Shown one piece after another: positions 48,942 through 57,321 of a stretch of DNA of 64,000 nt. The position numbers and the translations under genes are program-made. Every line of letters begins with the position of its first letter. Positions within the stretch are counted from its first letter, which is position 1. The stretch is taken from positions 124,001-188,000 of the forward strand of contig NZ_WWCP01000001.1 in assembly GCF_009857505.1 (NCBI RefSeq). Direction: 5' to 3'. Below the pieces are notes generated by a model. It was not told the origin of the DNA. It did not search any database and saw only the letters and a program-made list of their open reading frames with translations. The DNA comes from Duganella lactea. Lineage in GTDB: Bacteria; Pseudomonadota; Gammaproteobacteria; Burkholderiales; Burkholderiaceae_D.

Positions 48942-49649
48942 TTACACACCCAATAGCTCGGTCAACACCGGCATCTTGGCGCTCAACTCCGATGCAACAA
49001 AGGTCTCCACAATTTGCCCGTGTTCCATCACATAAAACCGGTCCGCCAGCGGTGCGGCGAAGCGGAAATTCTGTTCCACCATGACGATGGTGTAGCCCTT
49101 GGCCTTGAGGGTGGTGATCATGCGGGCCAGGCCCTGCACGATGACCGGCGCCAGGCCCTCGGAAATTTCATCAAGCAGCAACAGGCGCGCGCCGGTGCGC
49201 AGAATGCGCGCCACCGCCAGCATCTGCTGCTCGCCGCCCGACAGGCGGGTGCCCTGGCTGTGCTTGCGTTCTTCCAGATTGGGAAACATGCGGTAGATGT
49301 CCGCCAGCGGCATGCCCTTGTCGGCGCCGTTCAGTTGCGGCGGCAACAGCAGGTTTTCCTCGGCCGTCAGCGAGGAAAAAATGCCGCGCTCTTCCGGGCA
49401 ATAGCCGATGCCGAGGTGGGCGATCTTGTGCGTCGGCAGGCCGATCGCTTCCGTGCCGCCGACCTTGATCGACCCCTTGCGCGCGCCGGTCAGTCCCATG
49501 ATGGCGCGCAGCGTGGTGGTGCGGCCGGCGCCGTTGCGCCCAAGCAGCGTCACCACTTCGCCCGGCCGCACCGTCATGTTGACGTTGTGCAGAATGTGCG
49601 ACTCGCCATACCACGCCTGCAGGTTGGCGATTTCCAATGCGGCCATCAT
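48942..49649 (-). CDS. livF: ABC transporter ATP-binding protein (LivF family) with Arg in the P-loop
   Basis: A 235-residue ATPase. The Walker A is LLGRNGAGRTTTLRAIMG: the usual Lys of GKTT is Arg, confirmed by reading the codon. The signature is RLSGGEQQMLAVARIL and Walker B is LLLLDEISEGLAP. The start overlaps the livG stop by one base. Either this is a LivF subtype with Arg, or ATP hydrolysis relies mainly on LivG. Confidence 0.9.
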   Translation of the reverse strand: MMAALEIANLQAWYGESHILHNVNMTVRPGEVVTLLGRNGAGRTTTLRAIMGLTGARKGSIKVGGTEAIGLPTHKIAHLGIGYCPEERGIFSSLTAEENLLLPPQLNGADKGMPLADIYRMFPNLEERKHSQGTRLSGGEQQMLAVARILRTGARLLLLDEISEGLAPVIVQGLARMITTLKAKGYTIVMVEQNFRFAAPLADRFYVMEHGQIVETFVASELSAKMPVLTELLGV

Positions 49650-50419
49650 CAGTGCGCTCCTGCCAGCGCCTGGGCGTCGGTGCCCATGTACGCCTCCATC
49701 ACCTGCGCATTGCTCGACACCTCGGCATACGAGCCTTCCGCCAGCATGGCACCGCGCTGCAAAACGGAAATCTTGTCGCAGATGCCGGACACCACTTTCA
49801 TATTGTGTTCGACCATCAGAATGGTGCGCCCCACCGACACTTTTTTGATCAGCTCGGTAACACGGTGCACATCCTCGTGGCCCATGCCTTGCGTCGGTTC
49901 ATCGAGCAGCATCAGCTCCGGTTCCATCGCCAGCGTGGTGGCGATTTCCAGCGCGCGCTTGCGGCCGTAAGGCATATCGACGGTGACGGTGTCGGCGAAC
50001 CCGCTCAGGTCGACCTCGGCCAGCAGCTGCATGGCGCGGTCGTTGAGCTTGTCCAGCGCGCGCTCGCTCTGCCAGAAAAAGAAACTGGTGCCGAGTTGGC
50101 GCTGCAAGCCGATGCGCACATTCTGCAGCACCGTCAGGTGCGGGAAGACGGCGGAAATCTGAAACGAACGGATCACGCCCATGCGGGCAATCTGCGCCGG
50201 CCGGGCGGCGGTGATGTCGCCGCCGTTGAACAGAATCTGGCCCGAACTGGGCACCAGAAACTTGGTCAGCAGATTGAAGCACGTGGTTTTGCCGGCCCCG
50301 TTGGGGCCGATCAGCGCATGGATATGCCCGCGCTGTACTTTGAGATTCACCTCATTGACCGCGGTAAAACCCTTGAATTCCTTGGTCAGGTGCTTTGTTT
50401 CCAAGATAACGTCGGACAT
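49649..50419 (-). CDS. livG: ABC transporter ATP-binding protein (LivG family)
   Basis: A 256-residue ATPase with intact Walker A (LIGPNGAGKTTCFNLLT) and Walker B (LMLLDEPTQGMG). The signature motif is replaced by the shortened MPYGRKRALEIATTLAMEP, as in many LivG proteins. It is the first gene of the livG-livF-SBP-livH-livM-hydrolase operon, with a promoter 43-71 bases upstream. Confidence 0.92.
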   Translation of the reverse strand: MSDVILETKHLTKEFKGFTAVNEVNLKVQRGHIHALIGPNGAGKTTCFNLLTKFLVPSSGQILFNGGDITAARPAQIARMGVIRSFQISAVFPHLTVLQNVRIGLQRQLGTSFFFWQSERALDKLNDRAMQLLAEVDLSGFADTVTVDMPYGRKRALEIATTLAMEPELMLLDEPTQGMGHEDVHRVTELIKKVSVGRTILMVEHNMKVVSGICDKISVLQRGAMLAEGSYAEVSSNAQVMEAYMGTDAQALAGAH

Positions 50420-50461
50420 GCTGTCTCCTTGTTATTCTTTTCAAAGTACTATCTTTTCCAG

Positions 50462-50490
50462 ATCATACACAGTAACAAATTCGCTAACAA
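50462..50490 (-). promoter_or_regulatory. Sigma-70-type promoter of the liv operon
   Basis: On the minus strand, TTGTTA (50485-50490) and TATGAT (50462-50467) are 17 bases apart, 43-71 bases upstream of livG. The surrounding gap is AT-rich. This is a good match in spacing and a fair match in hexamers. Confidence 0.65.
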
Positions 50491-50524
50491 TACAGTATAA
50501 ATACGGTGATTTTTTGATCTGCAT

Positions 50525-52135
50525 TCAAGCGGCGCGGATTAATTGCGCGGCTTTTTCAGCGATCATGATCGTGGGGGAATTGGTGTTGCCAGATGTAATG
50601 AACGGCATGACGGACGCGTCCACAACGCGCAATTTCGCCACGCCCAGCACGCGCAGCTGGCTGTCGACCACCGCGCTGGCGTCGTCGGCGCGGCCCATCT
50701 TGCAGGTGCCGACCGGATGGAAAATCGTCGTTCCGATGGCGCCGGCCGCCTCGGCCAGTTCCGCCTCGGTGCGGTAGTGGATGCCGGGCTTGTACTCTTC
50801 CGGCGCGTACCGTTTCAGCGCCGGCGCGGCGACGATGTTGCGCGTGAGCGTCAATGCTTCGGCGGCGACCTTGCGGTCTTCCGGCGTGCTCAAGTACATC
50901 GGCGAGATTTTTGGCGGCGCATACGGATCGGCGCTGGCGATGCGCACATGGCCGCGCGAGGTCGGCCGCAGATTGCACACGCTGGCCGTGAAGGCGGGGA
51001 ACACGTGCAGCGGCTCGCCGAACTTCTCCAGCGACAGCGGCTGCACGTGGTACTGCAAATTCGGCGTTGTCTCGCTGGCGCTGGACCGCGCAAACGCGCC
51101 CAACTGCGACGGCGCCATCGACATCGGCCCGCTCTGGAACATCGCATACTCCAGGCCGATGCGCATCTTGCCGAACCAGCTGGACGCCATGGTGTTGAGC
51201 GTGCGGGCCTTGTTGCCGAGCTTGTAAATCATGCGCAACTGCAGATGGTCCTGCAGGTTCTCGCCGACGCCGGGCCGCTCGGCGACCGGCGTAATGCCGA
51301 GCTCATGCAAACGTTGCGCGGGGCCGATGCCGGAGCACTGCAAAATCTGCGGACTGCCAACAGCGCCTGCCGCCAGCAGGGTTTCTTTGTGCGCGGTGGC
51401 GCTGAAACGGGTGCCGCCGCCGGTAAAAATCACGCCGTTGCACACGCCGTTTTCGATCAGCAAGCGTTCCACATGACAGCCAGTCATGACGGTCAGATTC
51501 GGCCTTCTTGTGGCGGGTTTCAAAAACGCCTTCGCCGTGTTCCAGCGGATGCCGCGCTTTTGATTGACGTCGAAATAGCCGCAACCGGCGTTATCGCCGC
51601 GGTTGAAATCATCGATTTTAGGGATGCCGGTCTGCGCCGCCGCGTCGCGGAACGCGTCCAGTATTTGCCAGGACAAGCGCTGCTTTTCCACGCGCCACAG
51701 ACCGCCGGCGCCATGGAATTCCGATGCGCCGCCGTGATAGTCCTCGCTCTTTTTGAACAGCGGCAGCACAGACTGCCAGCGCCAGCTGTCGTCGCCGGTC
51801 AACGCGGCCCAGCGGTCGTAATCGGCGGCCTGGCCACGCATGTAAATCATGCCGTTGATCGAGGAGCTACCGCCGAGGACTTTGCCGCGCGGGTAGAGCA
51901 GGCTGCGGCCGCCCAGGCCGGGATCGGCTTCGGTGCGGAACTTCCAGTCCGTGCGGGGATTGTCGATGCAATGCAGATAGCCGACCGGGATGTGGATCCA
52001 CACATAATCGTCGCGGCCGCCCGCTTCGATCAGCAGCACCTCTTTGTCCTTGTCGGCGCTGAGACGGTTGGCCAGCACACAGCCGGCGGAGCCGGCGCCG
52101 ATGATGATGTAATCGTAGTTGCCTGCTGATTCCAA
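50525..52135 (-). CDS. GMC-family FAD oxidoreductase (choline-dehydrogenase-like)
   Basis: A 536-residue GMC oxidoreductase. The N-terminal fold is YIIIGAGSAGCVLANRLS, then GGRSLLYPRGKVLGGSSSINGMIYMRG (GMC signature 1) and AAGAVGSPQILQCSGIGP (signature 2). The catalytic His region is TIFHPVGTCKMG, with the second polar residue in ITSGNTNSPT. It oxidises an alcohol group; choline is only one option. Same strand as the liv operon, 105 bases upstream, which could supply or use the transported substrate. Confidence 0.9.
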   Translation of the reverse strand: MESAGNYDYIIIGAGSAGCVLANRLSADKDKEVLLIEAGGRDDYVWIHIPVGYLHCIDNPRTDWKFRTEADPGLGGRSLLYPRGKVLGGSSSINGMIYMRGQAADYDRWAALTGDDSWRWQSVLPLFKKSEDYHGGASEFHGAGGLWRVEKQRLSWQILDAFRDAAAQTGIPKIDDFNRGDNAGCGYFDVNQKRGIRWNTAKAFLKPATRRPNLTVMTGCHVERLLIENGVCNGVIFTGGGTRFSATAHKETLLAAGAVGSPQILQCSGIGPAQRLHELGITPVAERPGVGENLQDHLQLRMIYKLGNKARTLNTMASSWFGKMRIGLEYAMFQSGPMSMAPSQLGAFARSSASETTPNLQYHVQPLSLEKFGEPLHVFPAFTASVCNLRPTSRGHVRIASADPYAPPKISPMYLSTPEDRKVAAEALTLTRNIVAAPALKRYAPEEYKPGIHYRTEAELAEAAGAIGTTIFHPVGTCKMGRADDASAVVDSQLRVLGVAKLRVVDASVMPFITSGNTNSPTIMIAEKAAQLIRAA

Positions 52136-52152
52136 AAACAGTCTCCCGTTAG

Positions 52153-52179
52153 CGTCTGCCGGTGCTAGCCGGAACGACG
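52153..52179. repeat. REP-like palindrome between NMO and GMC genes
   Basis: The right arm GCCGGAACGACG (52168-52179) is identical to the one at 47712-47723, and the left arm CGTCTGCCGG is a diverged copy. It lies between same-strand genes, 2 bases after the NMO stop on the minus strand. Confidence 0.6.
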
Positions 52180-52180
52180 A

Positions 52181-53218
52181 TTATTTTGCGCTGATCTCTG
52201 CCAGCAAAGTCTCCACCAGTTTCGCCGTCGGCATCGGCCGCGCGCGCGCAACGCCAGTACCGCACCAAAGCGACATCAGTTCAGTCTCGCCGCGCTTGGC
52301 CGCCTCCGCTCGGATCGGCGAAGTTAAAGCATTTTGAATTGGATATAAAGGCAAAAGCCGCTCGTTAGCAGACATTAGCTGCATGAAGCGATTTTCCAGC
52401 CCACGCGCGAAACGGCCGGAAAAAGTCCGCGTCAGCCGTGTCGGATGGTCGCCAGCCGTCAGCAAGCGTCGTTTATAGGCGGGATGAATGCCCGACTCGT
52501 CCGTGACCAGAAACGCCGTGCCCATCTGCACCGCCTGCGCGCCGCCATCCAAGGCACGCCGGATATCGGCGCCGCTCATGATGCCGCCGGCCGAAATCAC
52601 AGGAATCTTCACCGCCGCCACCACCAGCGGCAGCAATTCAAACGTGCCCAGCGTCGCGTCTTCCTGCGCACCGAGAAAAGTGCCGCGATGACCGCCCGAC
52701 TCCACGCCGGAGGCGATCACCGCATCGGCGCCGCGACTTTCCCAGGCCAGCGCTTCGTCAACCTGCGTAATCGTGCCGATCACCAGAATGCCGGCCTCGT
52801 GCAACCGGCGGATCTGTTCCGCGCTGAGAATGCCGAAAGTAAAGCTCGCCACGGCCGGGCGCAACTCTAACAAGGCCTCAAACTGGGCGGAAAAATCCTC
52901 ACACCACTTGGCCGGCGTCGGCAATTCAGTCCAGCCCAGCGAAGACCAGACCGGTTTCAGCCATTCCTTGGCCTGTTCCACCTCTTCCACCGGTGGAGTT
53001 GGCGTTTCCAATACGAAAAAATTCAGGCAAAACGGCCGGTCGGTGAGGGCGCGGATTTGCGCGGTTTGCTCGCGGATGGCGGCTGGCGACAGCAAAGAGC
53101 AAGCCAGCGAACCGAGCGCCCCGGTATTCGACACCGCCGCCACCTGGGTCGGTGTGTTGTTCCCGCCAGCCATCGGTCCCTGGATGATGGGATGTTGAAA
53201 AACAGATGCCAAGTTCAT
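52181..53218 (-). CDS. Nitronate monooxygenase family protein
   Basis: A 345-residue NMO-like flavoprotein of the class I type: PIIQGPMAGGNNTPTQVAAVSNTGALGSLAC at the N-terminus, the catalytic His in ASGVESGGHRGTFLG, the FMN-phosphate site IPVISAGGIMSGADI and AVQMGTAFL. It is longer than the paralogue at 1407-2360 and differs strongly, so the two are not recent duplicates. It shares its upstream region (repeat copy 1 with DnaA boxes) with the divergent GGDEF-EAL gene. Confidence 0.9.
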   Translation of the reverse strand: MNLASVFQHPIIQGPMAGGNNTPTQVAAVSNTGALGSLACSLLSPAAIREQTAQIRALTDRPFCLNFFVLETPTPPVEEVEQAKEWLKPVWSSLGWTELPTPAKWCEDFSAQFEALLELRPAVASFTFGILSAEQIRRLHEAGILVIGTITQVDEALAWESRGADAVIASGVESGGHRGTFLGAQEDATLGTFELLPLVVAAVKIPVISAGGIMSGADIRRALDGGAQAVQMGTAFLVTDESGIHPAYKRRLLTAGDHPTRLTRTFSGRFARGLENRFMQLMSANERLLPLYPIQNALTSPIRAEAAKRGETELMSLWCGTGVARARPMPTAKLVETLLAEISAK

Positions 53219-53234
53219 CGATTCCCCTATTTAC

Positions 53235-53490
53235 GCCTGTGGATAAGCATATGGATATCCACAGGCGCGAAATGTGAGTAAACAAACGAATTTTCGGGAC
53301 GACTTTTTTTATCCCAAAACAGTTCTTCGCTCATACACGGTTTACGCGCCGGCTTATACGCCCCGTAAACGCCTGATTTTAATCCAGATTGATTACTTAT
53401 CCACAGAAAACCGTGGTTGTTAACAACTATCACTATTTTTATATCTACATCTTTAGAGTAAACCATAAAACCTCCGATATACTGGACTTG
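53235..53490. repeat. Duplicated intergenic element, copy 1, with DnaA boxes
   Basis: The roughly 300-base gap between the NMO gene and the GGDEF-EAL gene holds an AT-rich element that is repeated after the latter gene (copy 2). It contains a stem-loop of GCCTGTGGATA and TATCCACAGGC (arms 53235-53245 and 53256-53266). DnaA-box matches are TGTGGATAA (53238-53246) and TTATCCACA (53397-53405), with a near match ATATCCACA (53255-53263). There are four GTAAAC/GTTTAC hexamers and a TTGTTAACAA palindrome (53417-53426). Confidence 0.8.
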
Positions 53491-53519
53491 TCAAATAAAC
53501 AGCCCCAACCGGAGATGTT

Positions 53520-56207
53520 TTGCCTCTACAGCATAAAAACCCCCGGTCGCCTGCATACCTGCGGTTCCGGCGACGTTTGATCACAGGCCTGTTGTCGATG
53601 GCAGTGCTGGCCATTGCTGTTGTGGTGAACCAATTCCGTACTGCCCATCTGGAACGCGAACATTCCATCCAGATGCAAACCGAGCACTATGTGAAAGCGG
53701 TGGAAGCCCACGTCACATACTCGATTCAGTCGGTGGATTTGTCGCTGATCGGCTTCGCCAACGCCATCAAAGTTATGCCTGCCAAGCAAAGCCGTTCACC
53801 GGAAACGATGACCGAACTGCTCTCCTCGCGCGAATCCAGTTTCAACAGCGATTACTGGATCACTTTTATCGATCCCAAAGGCAATGCGGTCGCGGCTTCA
53901 ATCGGCAACAGCGTCATCGGCGCCTCATATGCCGATCGCGACTACTTCAAGGTCCACGTCAACAATGACGCCCATGGCAAACTGTTCATCGGTGCGCCGT
54001 CGATTGGTCGAGTCAGCAAGAAAAAGCTGTTTTTCCTGAGCCGCAGGGTGGAAAACGCCAAAGGCGAGTTCATCGGCGTAGTGGCAGCGCCGCTGAACGT
54101 TGACCGCTACGTCCGGGTGTTTGAAAATTCGCGCCTGGATTCGGATGTGTCGATTGCGTTGATCCACGCCGGCGGCAAGGTGATTGCCCGCGTGCCGAAC
54201 TTTGAAAAAGCGTTCGCGCGGGATATGCGCGCCACCCCGCTGTTCGACAATGTGAGCAAAGCGCCATCCGGTTCCTTCAAAAGCGTCAGCGTCATCGACA
54301 ATTTGAGCCGGATTTTCAGCTACCGCGTGATCAATGGCCTGCCGCTGATCGTGGTGGTCGGCAACAATGACGCTGAAACCACCCGCTTGCTCCAGCAAAA
54401 TTACCTGGTCGGTGGCGCCGGATTGGCGATGTTGTTATTGCTGATGCTGGGCGCCGGTCACTTTTTCCTGCGCACTTACCGCAGACAGGAAGAACGCGAA
54501 CATCGCTACCGCGCGCTGTACAGCGCCAGCCACGACATGGAACGGCAACTGCGCGCCAACGAAGAATCGATGAAACAGGCGTCGCTGCTGTTTCAAAATA
54601 GCGGCGAAGGCATGATGGTGACCGACGCCCAGGGGCTGATTCTGACCGTCAATCCGGCATTTTCCATGCTGAGCGGCTACGCGGAAAAAGAATTAATCGG
54701 CCGTCACGCTCAGACACTGGCTTCCAGCCGCAATGACCAGGAGTTTTTTGACCGTCTTGTCGAGGGTGTCAACGAAACCGGACATTGGAAAGGCGAAATC
54801 TGGCATCGCAACAAGGACGACGAAGAACTGCTGGTGGCCATGGTGATCAACACCGTCTACGACGAGCACGGCAAACCGTTCCGCTACGTCGCCCTGATGA
54901 GCGACATCACGCAGAAAAAAGCCTCGGAAGAAATCATCTGGCGCCAGGCCAACTTCGATACGCTGACCGGACTACCCAACCGGCGCATGTTCCACGAACA
55001 TCTGCGCAAGGAAATGAAAAAGACCGACCGCTCGCAGCTGCCGATGGCGCTGGTTTTCGTCGATCTGGACTATTTCAAGGAAATCAACGACACGCTTGGC
55101 CATGACATAGGTGACCTGCTGCTCAAAGAAGTGGCAACCCGGCTGCTCAGTTGTGTGCGCAGCACCGACACCGTGGCCAGGCTGGGCGGCGACGAGTTCA
55201 CCGTCATCATCGGCGAGCTGCGCAACCCGGGCGATGTGATGCGCACGGCGCAGGAAATTCTCCAGCAAATGAGTAGGCCGTTCCAGCTGGGCGACAATAT
55301 TGCCCATATTTCGGGCAGCATCGGCATCACGCTCTACCCGGAAGATGGCGCCGATGCCGAAACGTTAATCAAGAACGCCGACCAGGCCATGTACACGGCC
55401 AAGCAGCAGGGGCGCAACCGCTTCAATTATTTCGCCCCATTCATGCAGGAAAGCACGCACGCGCGAATCAACCTGGTCAACGATTTGCGGCAGGCGGTCA
55501 GCCATAACCAGTTGCGCCTCATGTACCAGCCGATTATCGACCTGACCAGCGGCGCCATCGTCAAAGCGGAAGCGCTGGTGCGTTGGCAGCATCCGCTGCG
55601 CGGATTGCTGAGTCCGGCCGACTTCATCACCGTGGCGGAAAGCAGCGGCATGATGATCGGCATCGGCGACTGGGTATTCCAGCAAGCGGCACGCCAGGCG
55701 CGGCAATGGCAGGCGATCGCCTCGCCGGCTTTCCAGATTTGCGTGAACAAATCGGCCTCGCAGTTCCGCGATGACAGCAGCAACTATCAGCAATGGCTGG
55801 ATTTTCTGCACGAACTGCAACTCAAGCCCAAGAGCATCGTCGTCGAAGTCACCGACAAGCTGCTGTTGGACGTGGCCAACAGCAATATCGGCCTCGGCCA
55901 TGAGCACATGCAGATCTGTCTGGACGATTTCGGCACCGGCTGCGCGCTGACTTTCCTCAAACGCTTCAGAGTGGACTACATCAAGATCAATCCGGCGGAT
56001 GGATTGCTGATTTGTGAGGCCATGATCGCCATGGCGCACAAGCTGAACATCAAAGTAATCGCCGAAGGCATAGAAACACCTCAACAACTGAGCGCCTTGA
56101 CGGCGGCCGGATGCGATTTTGGTCAGGGATATCTGCTTTCCAAGCCCATTTTGGCTGAGGAATTGCAGGAAAAACTACAAAAACAGGTTGAGCCTGTGAA
56201 TAAGTGA
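53520..56207 (+). CDS. Membrane GGDEF-EAL protein with Cache-like and PAS domains
   Basis: An 895-residue c-di-GMP enzyme with a TTG start (GGAG five bases upstream). It has a membrane helix near residues 20-38, a periplasmic dCache-like sensor to about 290, a second helix (LVGGAGLAMLLLLMLGAGHFFL), then PAS (SLLFQNSGEGMMVTDAQGLILTVNPAF). The GGDEF domain has an intact ARLGGDEF (about residue 556) preceded by an RxxD inhibition site (RSTD). The EAL domain keeps AEALVRW, VNKSASQF, VVEVTD, LDDFGTG and IAEGIET but reads KIN instead of KID and is shortened after it. Cyclase activity is likely, phosphodiesterase activity doubtful. Confidence 0.92.
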   Translation: MPLQHKNPRSPAYLRFRRRLITGLLSMAVLAIAVVVNQFRTAHLEREHSIQMQTEHYVKAVEAHVTYSIQSVDLSLIGFANAIKVMPAKQSRSPETMTELLSSRESSFNSDYWITFIDPKGNAVAASIGNSVIGASYADRDYFKVHVNNDAHGKLFIGAPSIGRVSKKKLFFLSRRVENAKGEFIGVVAAPLNVDRYVRVFENSRLDSDVSIALIHAGGKVIARVPNFEKAFARDMRATPLFDNVSKAPSGSFKSVSVIDNLSRIFSYRVINGLPLIVVVGNNDAETTRLLQQNYLVGGAGLAMLLLLMLGAGHFFLRTYRRQEEREHRYRALYSASHDMERQLRANEESMKQASLLFQNSGEGMMVTDAQGLILTVNPAFSMLSGYAEKELIGRHAQTLASSRNDQEFFDRLVEGVNETGHWKGEIWHRNKDDEELLVAMVINTVYDEHGKPFRYVALMSDITQKKASEEIIWRQANFDTLTGLPNRRMFHEHLRKEMKKTDRSQLPMALVFVDLDYFKEINDTLGHDIGDLLLKEVATRLLSCVRSTDTVARLGGDEFTVIIGELRNPGDVMRTAQEILQQMSRPFQLGDNIAHISGSIGITLYPEDGADAETLIKNADQAMYTAKQQGRNRFNYFAPFMQESTHARINLVNDLRQAVSHNQLRLMYQPIIDLTSGAIVKAEALVRWQHPLRGLLSPADFITVAESSGMMIGIGDWVFQQAARQARQWQAIASPAFQICVNKSASQFRDDSSNYQQWLDFLHELQLKPKSIVVEVTDKLLLDVANSNIGLGHEHMQICLDDFGTGCALTFLKRFRVDYIKINPADGLLICEAMIAMAHKLNIKVIAEGIETPQQLSALTAAGCDFGQGYLLSKPILAEELQEKLQKQVEPVNK

Positions 56208-56425
56208 TTGGATATCCACAGGACGAGATGTGACCAAGCACCGGTTTTAACCACAGGCCGATATTTTATCCAAAATTTGTTCCTGAACTGATACAGCGCT
56301 TATGCAGCAGGTTGTTTACGCTGTAAACAGATGATTTGTAAACGTATACACGGGTTATCCACAGCAACTTATACGTTTACTACTACTACCATCTTTATAT
56401 AAACCTTTTGTAAACAACTAAAACC
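56192..56425. repeat. Duplicated intergenic element, copy 2, with DnaA boxes
   Basis: This element begins at the 3' end of the GGDEF-EAL gene and fills the first two thirds of the 376-base gap before mtnN. It repeats copy 1: the stem-loop GCCTGTGAATA/TATCCACAGG (56192-56202, 56213-56222), DnaA-box matches TGTGAATAA (56195-56203) and TTATCCACA (56355-56363), ATATCCACA (56212-56220), and five GTAAAC/GTTTAC hexamers. The spacing between ATATCCACA and TTATCCACA is 143 bases, against 142 in copy 1. The rest of the gap (56426-56583) shows nothing I can name besides the mtnN ribosome-binding site (GAAGGA). Confidence 0.8.
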
Positions 56426-56583
56426 GCGAATGCTGTGCCTCCGCAGACGCGATTACGCGGCTGCTCGCCGTTTGAAAGCCCGCTAGCCGGTAAAAAACGC
56501 CTTAAAATTCAGTTTTTTTCGCTACGCGTTGTGGAAAAGGCGCGCGAACTCCACAGGCAACATTCAAAAATTGAAGGAAAAAT

Positions 56584-57270
56584 ATGCGTTTAGGCATCAT
56601 CAGCGCGTTGGCCGAAGAACAGCATGGGCTGCTGGAAGCCCTTCAGAGCCCCGCCAAGCACGTTCACGGCATGAGGGAGTACACCACCGGGAAACTCTGG
56701 GAAATCGACGCTGTGTGCGTTTTATCGCGGATTGGCAAGGTTGCCGCAGCCATGACGGCCGCAATCCTTGTGGAGAAGTTCGGAGTTACCCACATCATCT
56801 TCACCGGCGTCGCCGGTAGCGGGGATAAAAATGTCCATGTCGGGGACATCGTGGTCGCGGAATCGCTGGTTCAGCACGATTTTGACGCCAGCCCGCTGTT
56901 TCCAAAGTTTGAGATTCCGCTGACCGGGCTGTCCAGCTTTGCCACCGACGTGGCGTTGACTGAAAAATTGGCAGACGCTGCTGCGCCGTTCACGCGTGTG
57001 CATCGCGGTTTGATCGCCAGCGGCGATCAATTTATCGGCAAACTGACGCAAATTCAGGCGGTGAAAGCGGCTTTGCCGGCGGTATTGGCGGTGGAAATGG
57101 AAGGGGCCGCGGTTGCTCAGGTGTGTTTTGAGCTGGGCATTCCGTTTGCCGTGATCAGAACGATCTCGGACAATGCCAACGACGATGCCGCCGTTGACTT
57201 CATGCATTTCATCAAAACCGTGGCGTCGCGCTATGCGTTTGATGTGATACGAAACTTCTGTAAGCCATAA
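56584..57270 (+). CDS. mtnN: 5'-methylthioadenosine/S-adenosylhomocysteine nucleosidase
   Basis: A 228-residue PNP/UDP-family nucleosidase (Pfs). The N-terminus is LGIISALAEEQHGLLEAL, then IIFTGVAGSGDKNVHVGDIVVAE, the catalytic/substrate loop AVEMEGAAVAQVCF, and IRTISDNANDDAAVDF with the catalytic Asp. It cleaves MTA (a by-product of spermidine synthesis) and SAH. MTA would be produced by the polyamine module elsewhere in the window. It stands alone, convergent with putA. Confidence 0.95.
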   Translation: MRLGIISALAEEQHGLLEALQSPAKHVHGMREYTTGKLWEIDAVCVLSRIGKVAAAMTAAILVEKFGVTHIIFTGVAGSGDKNVHVGDIVVAESLVQHDFDASPLFPKFEIPLTGLSSFATDVALTEKLADAAAPFTRVHRGLIASGDQFIGKLTQIQAVKAALPAVLAVEMEGAAVAQVCFELGIPFAVIRTISDNANDDAAVDFMHFIKTVASRYAFDVIRNFCKP

Positions 57271-57280
57271 TTTGACTTGT

Positions 57281-57307
57281 CCGGTCATTCCATGGCGGAA
57301 TGACCGG
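57281..57307. terminator. Hairpin between mtnN and putA
   Basis: CCGGTCATTCC (57281-57291) and GGAATGACCGG (57297-57307) pair perfectly over 11 bases with a 5-base loop. It lies between the two convergent stops. There is no clear T-run on either side; it also resembles the REP-like family (GTCATTCC). It probably protects or ends both transcripts. Confidence 0.65.
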
Positions 57308-57321
57308 GGCTTCAGGCTTGT

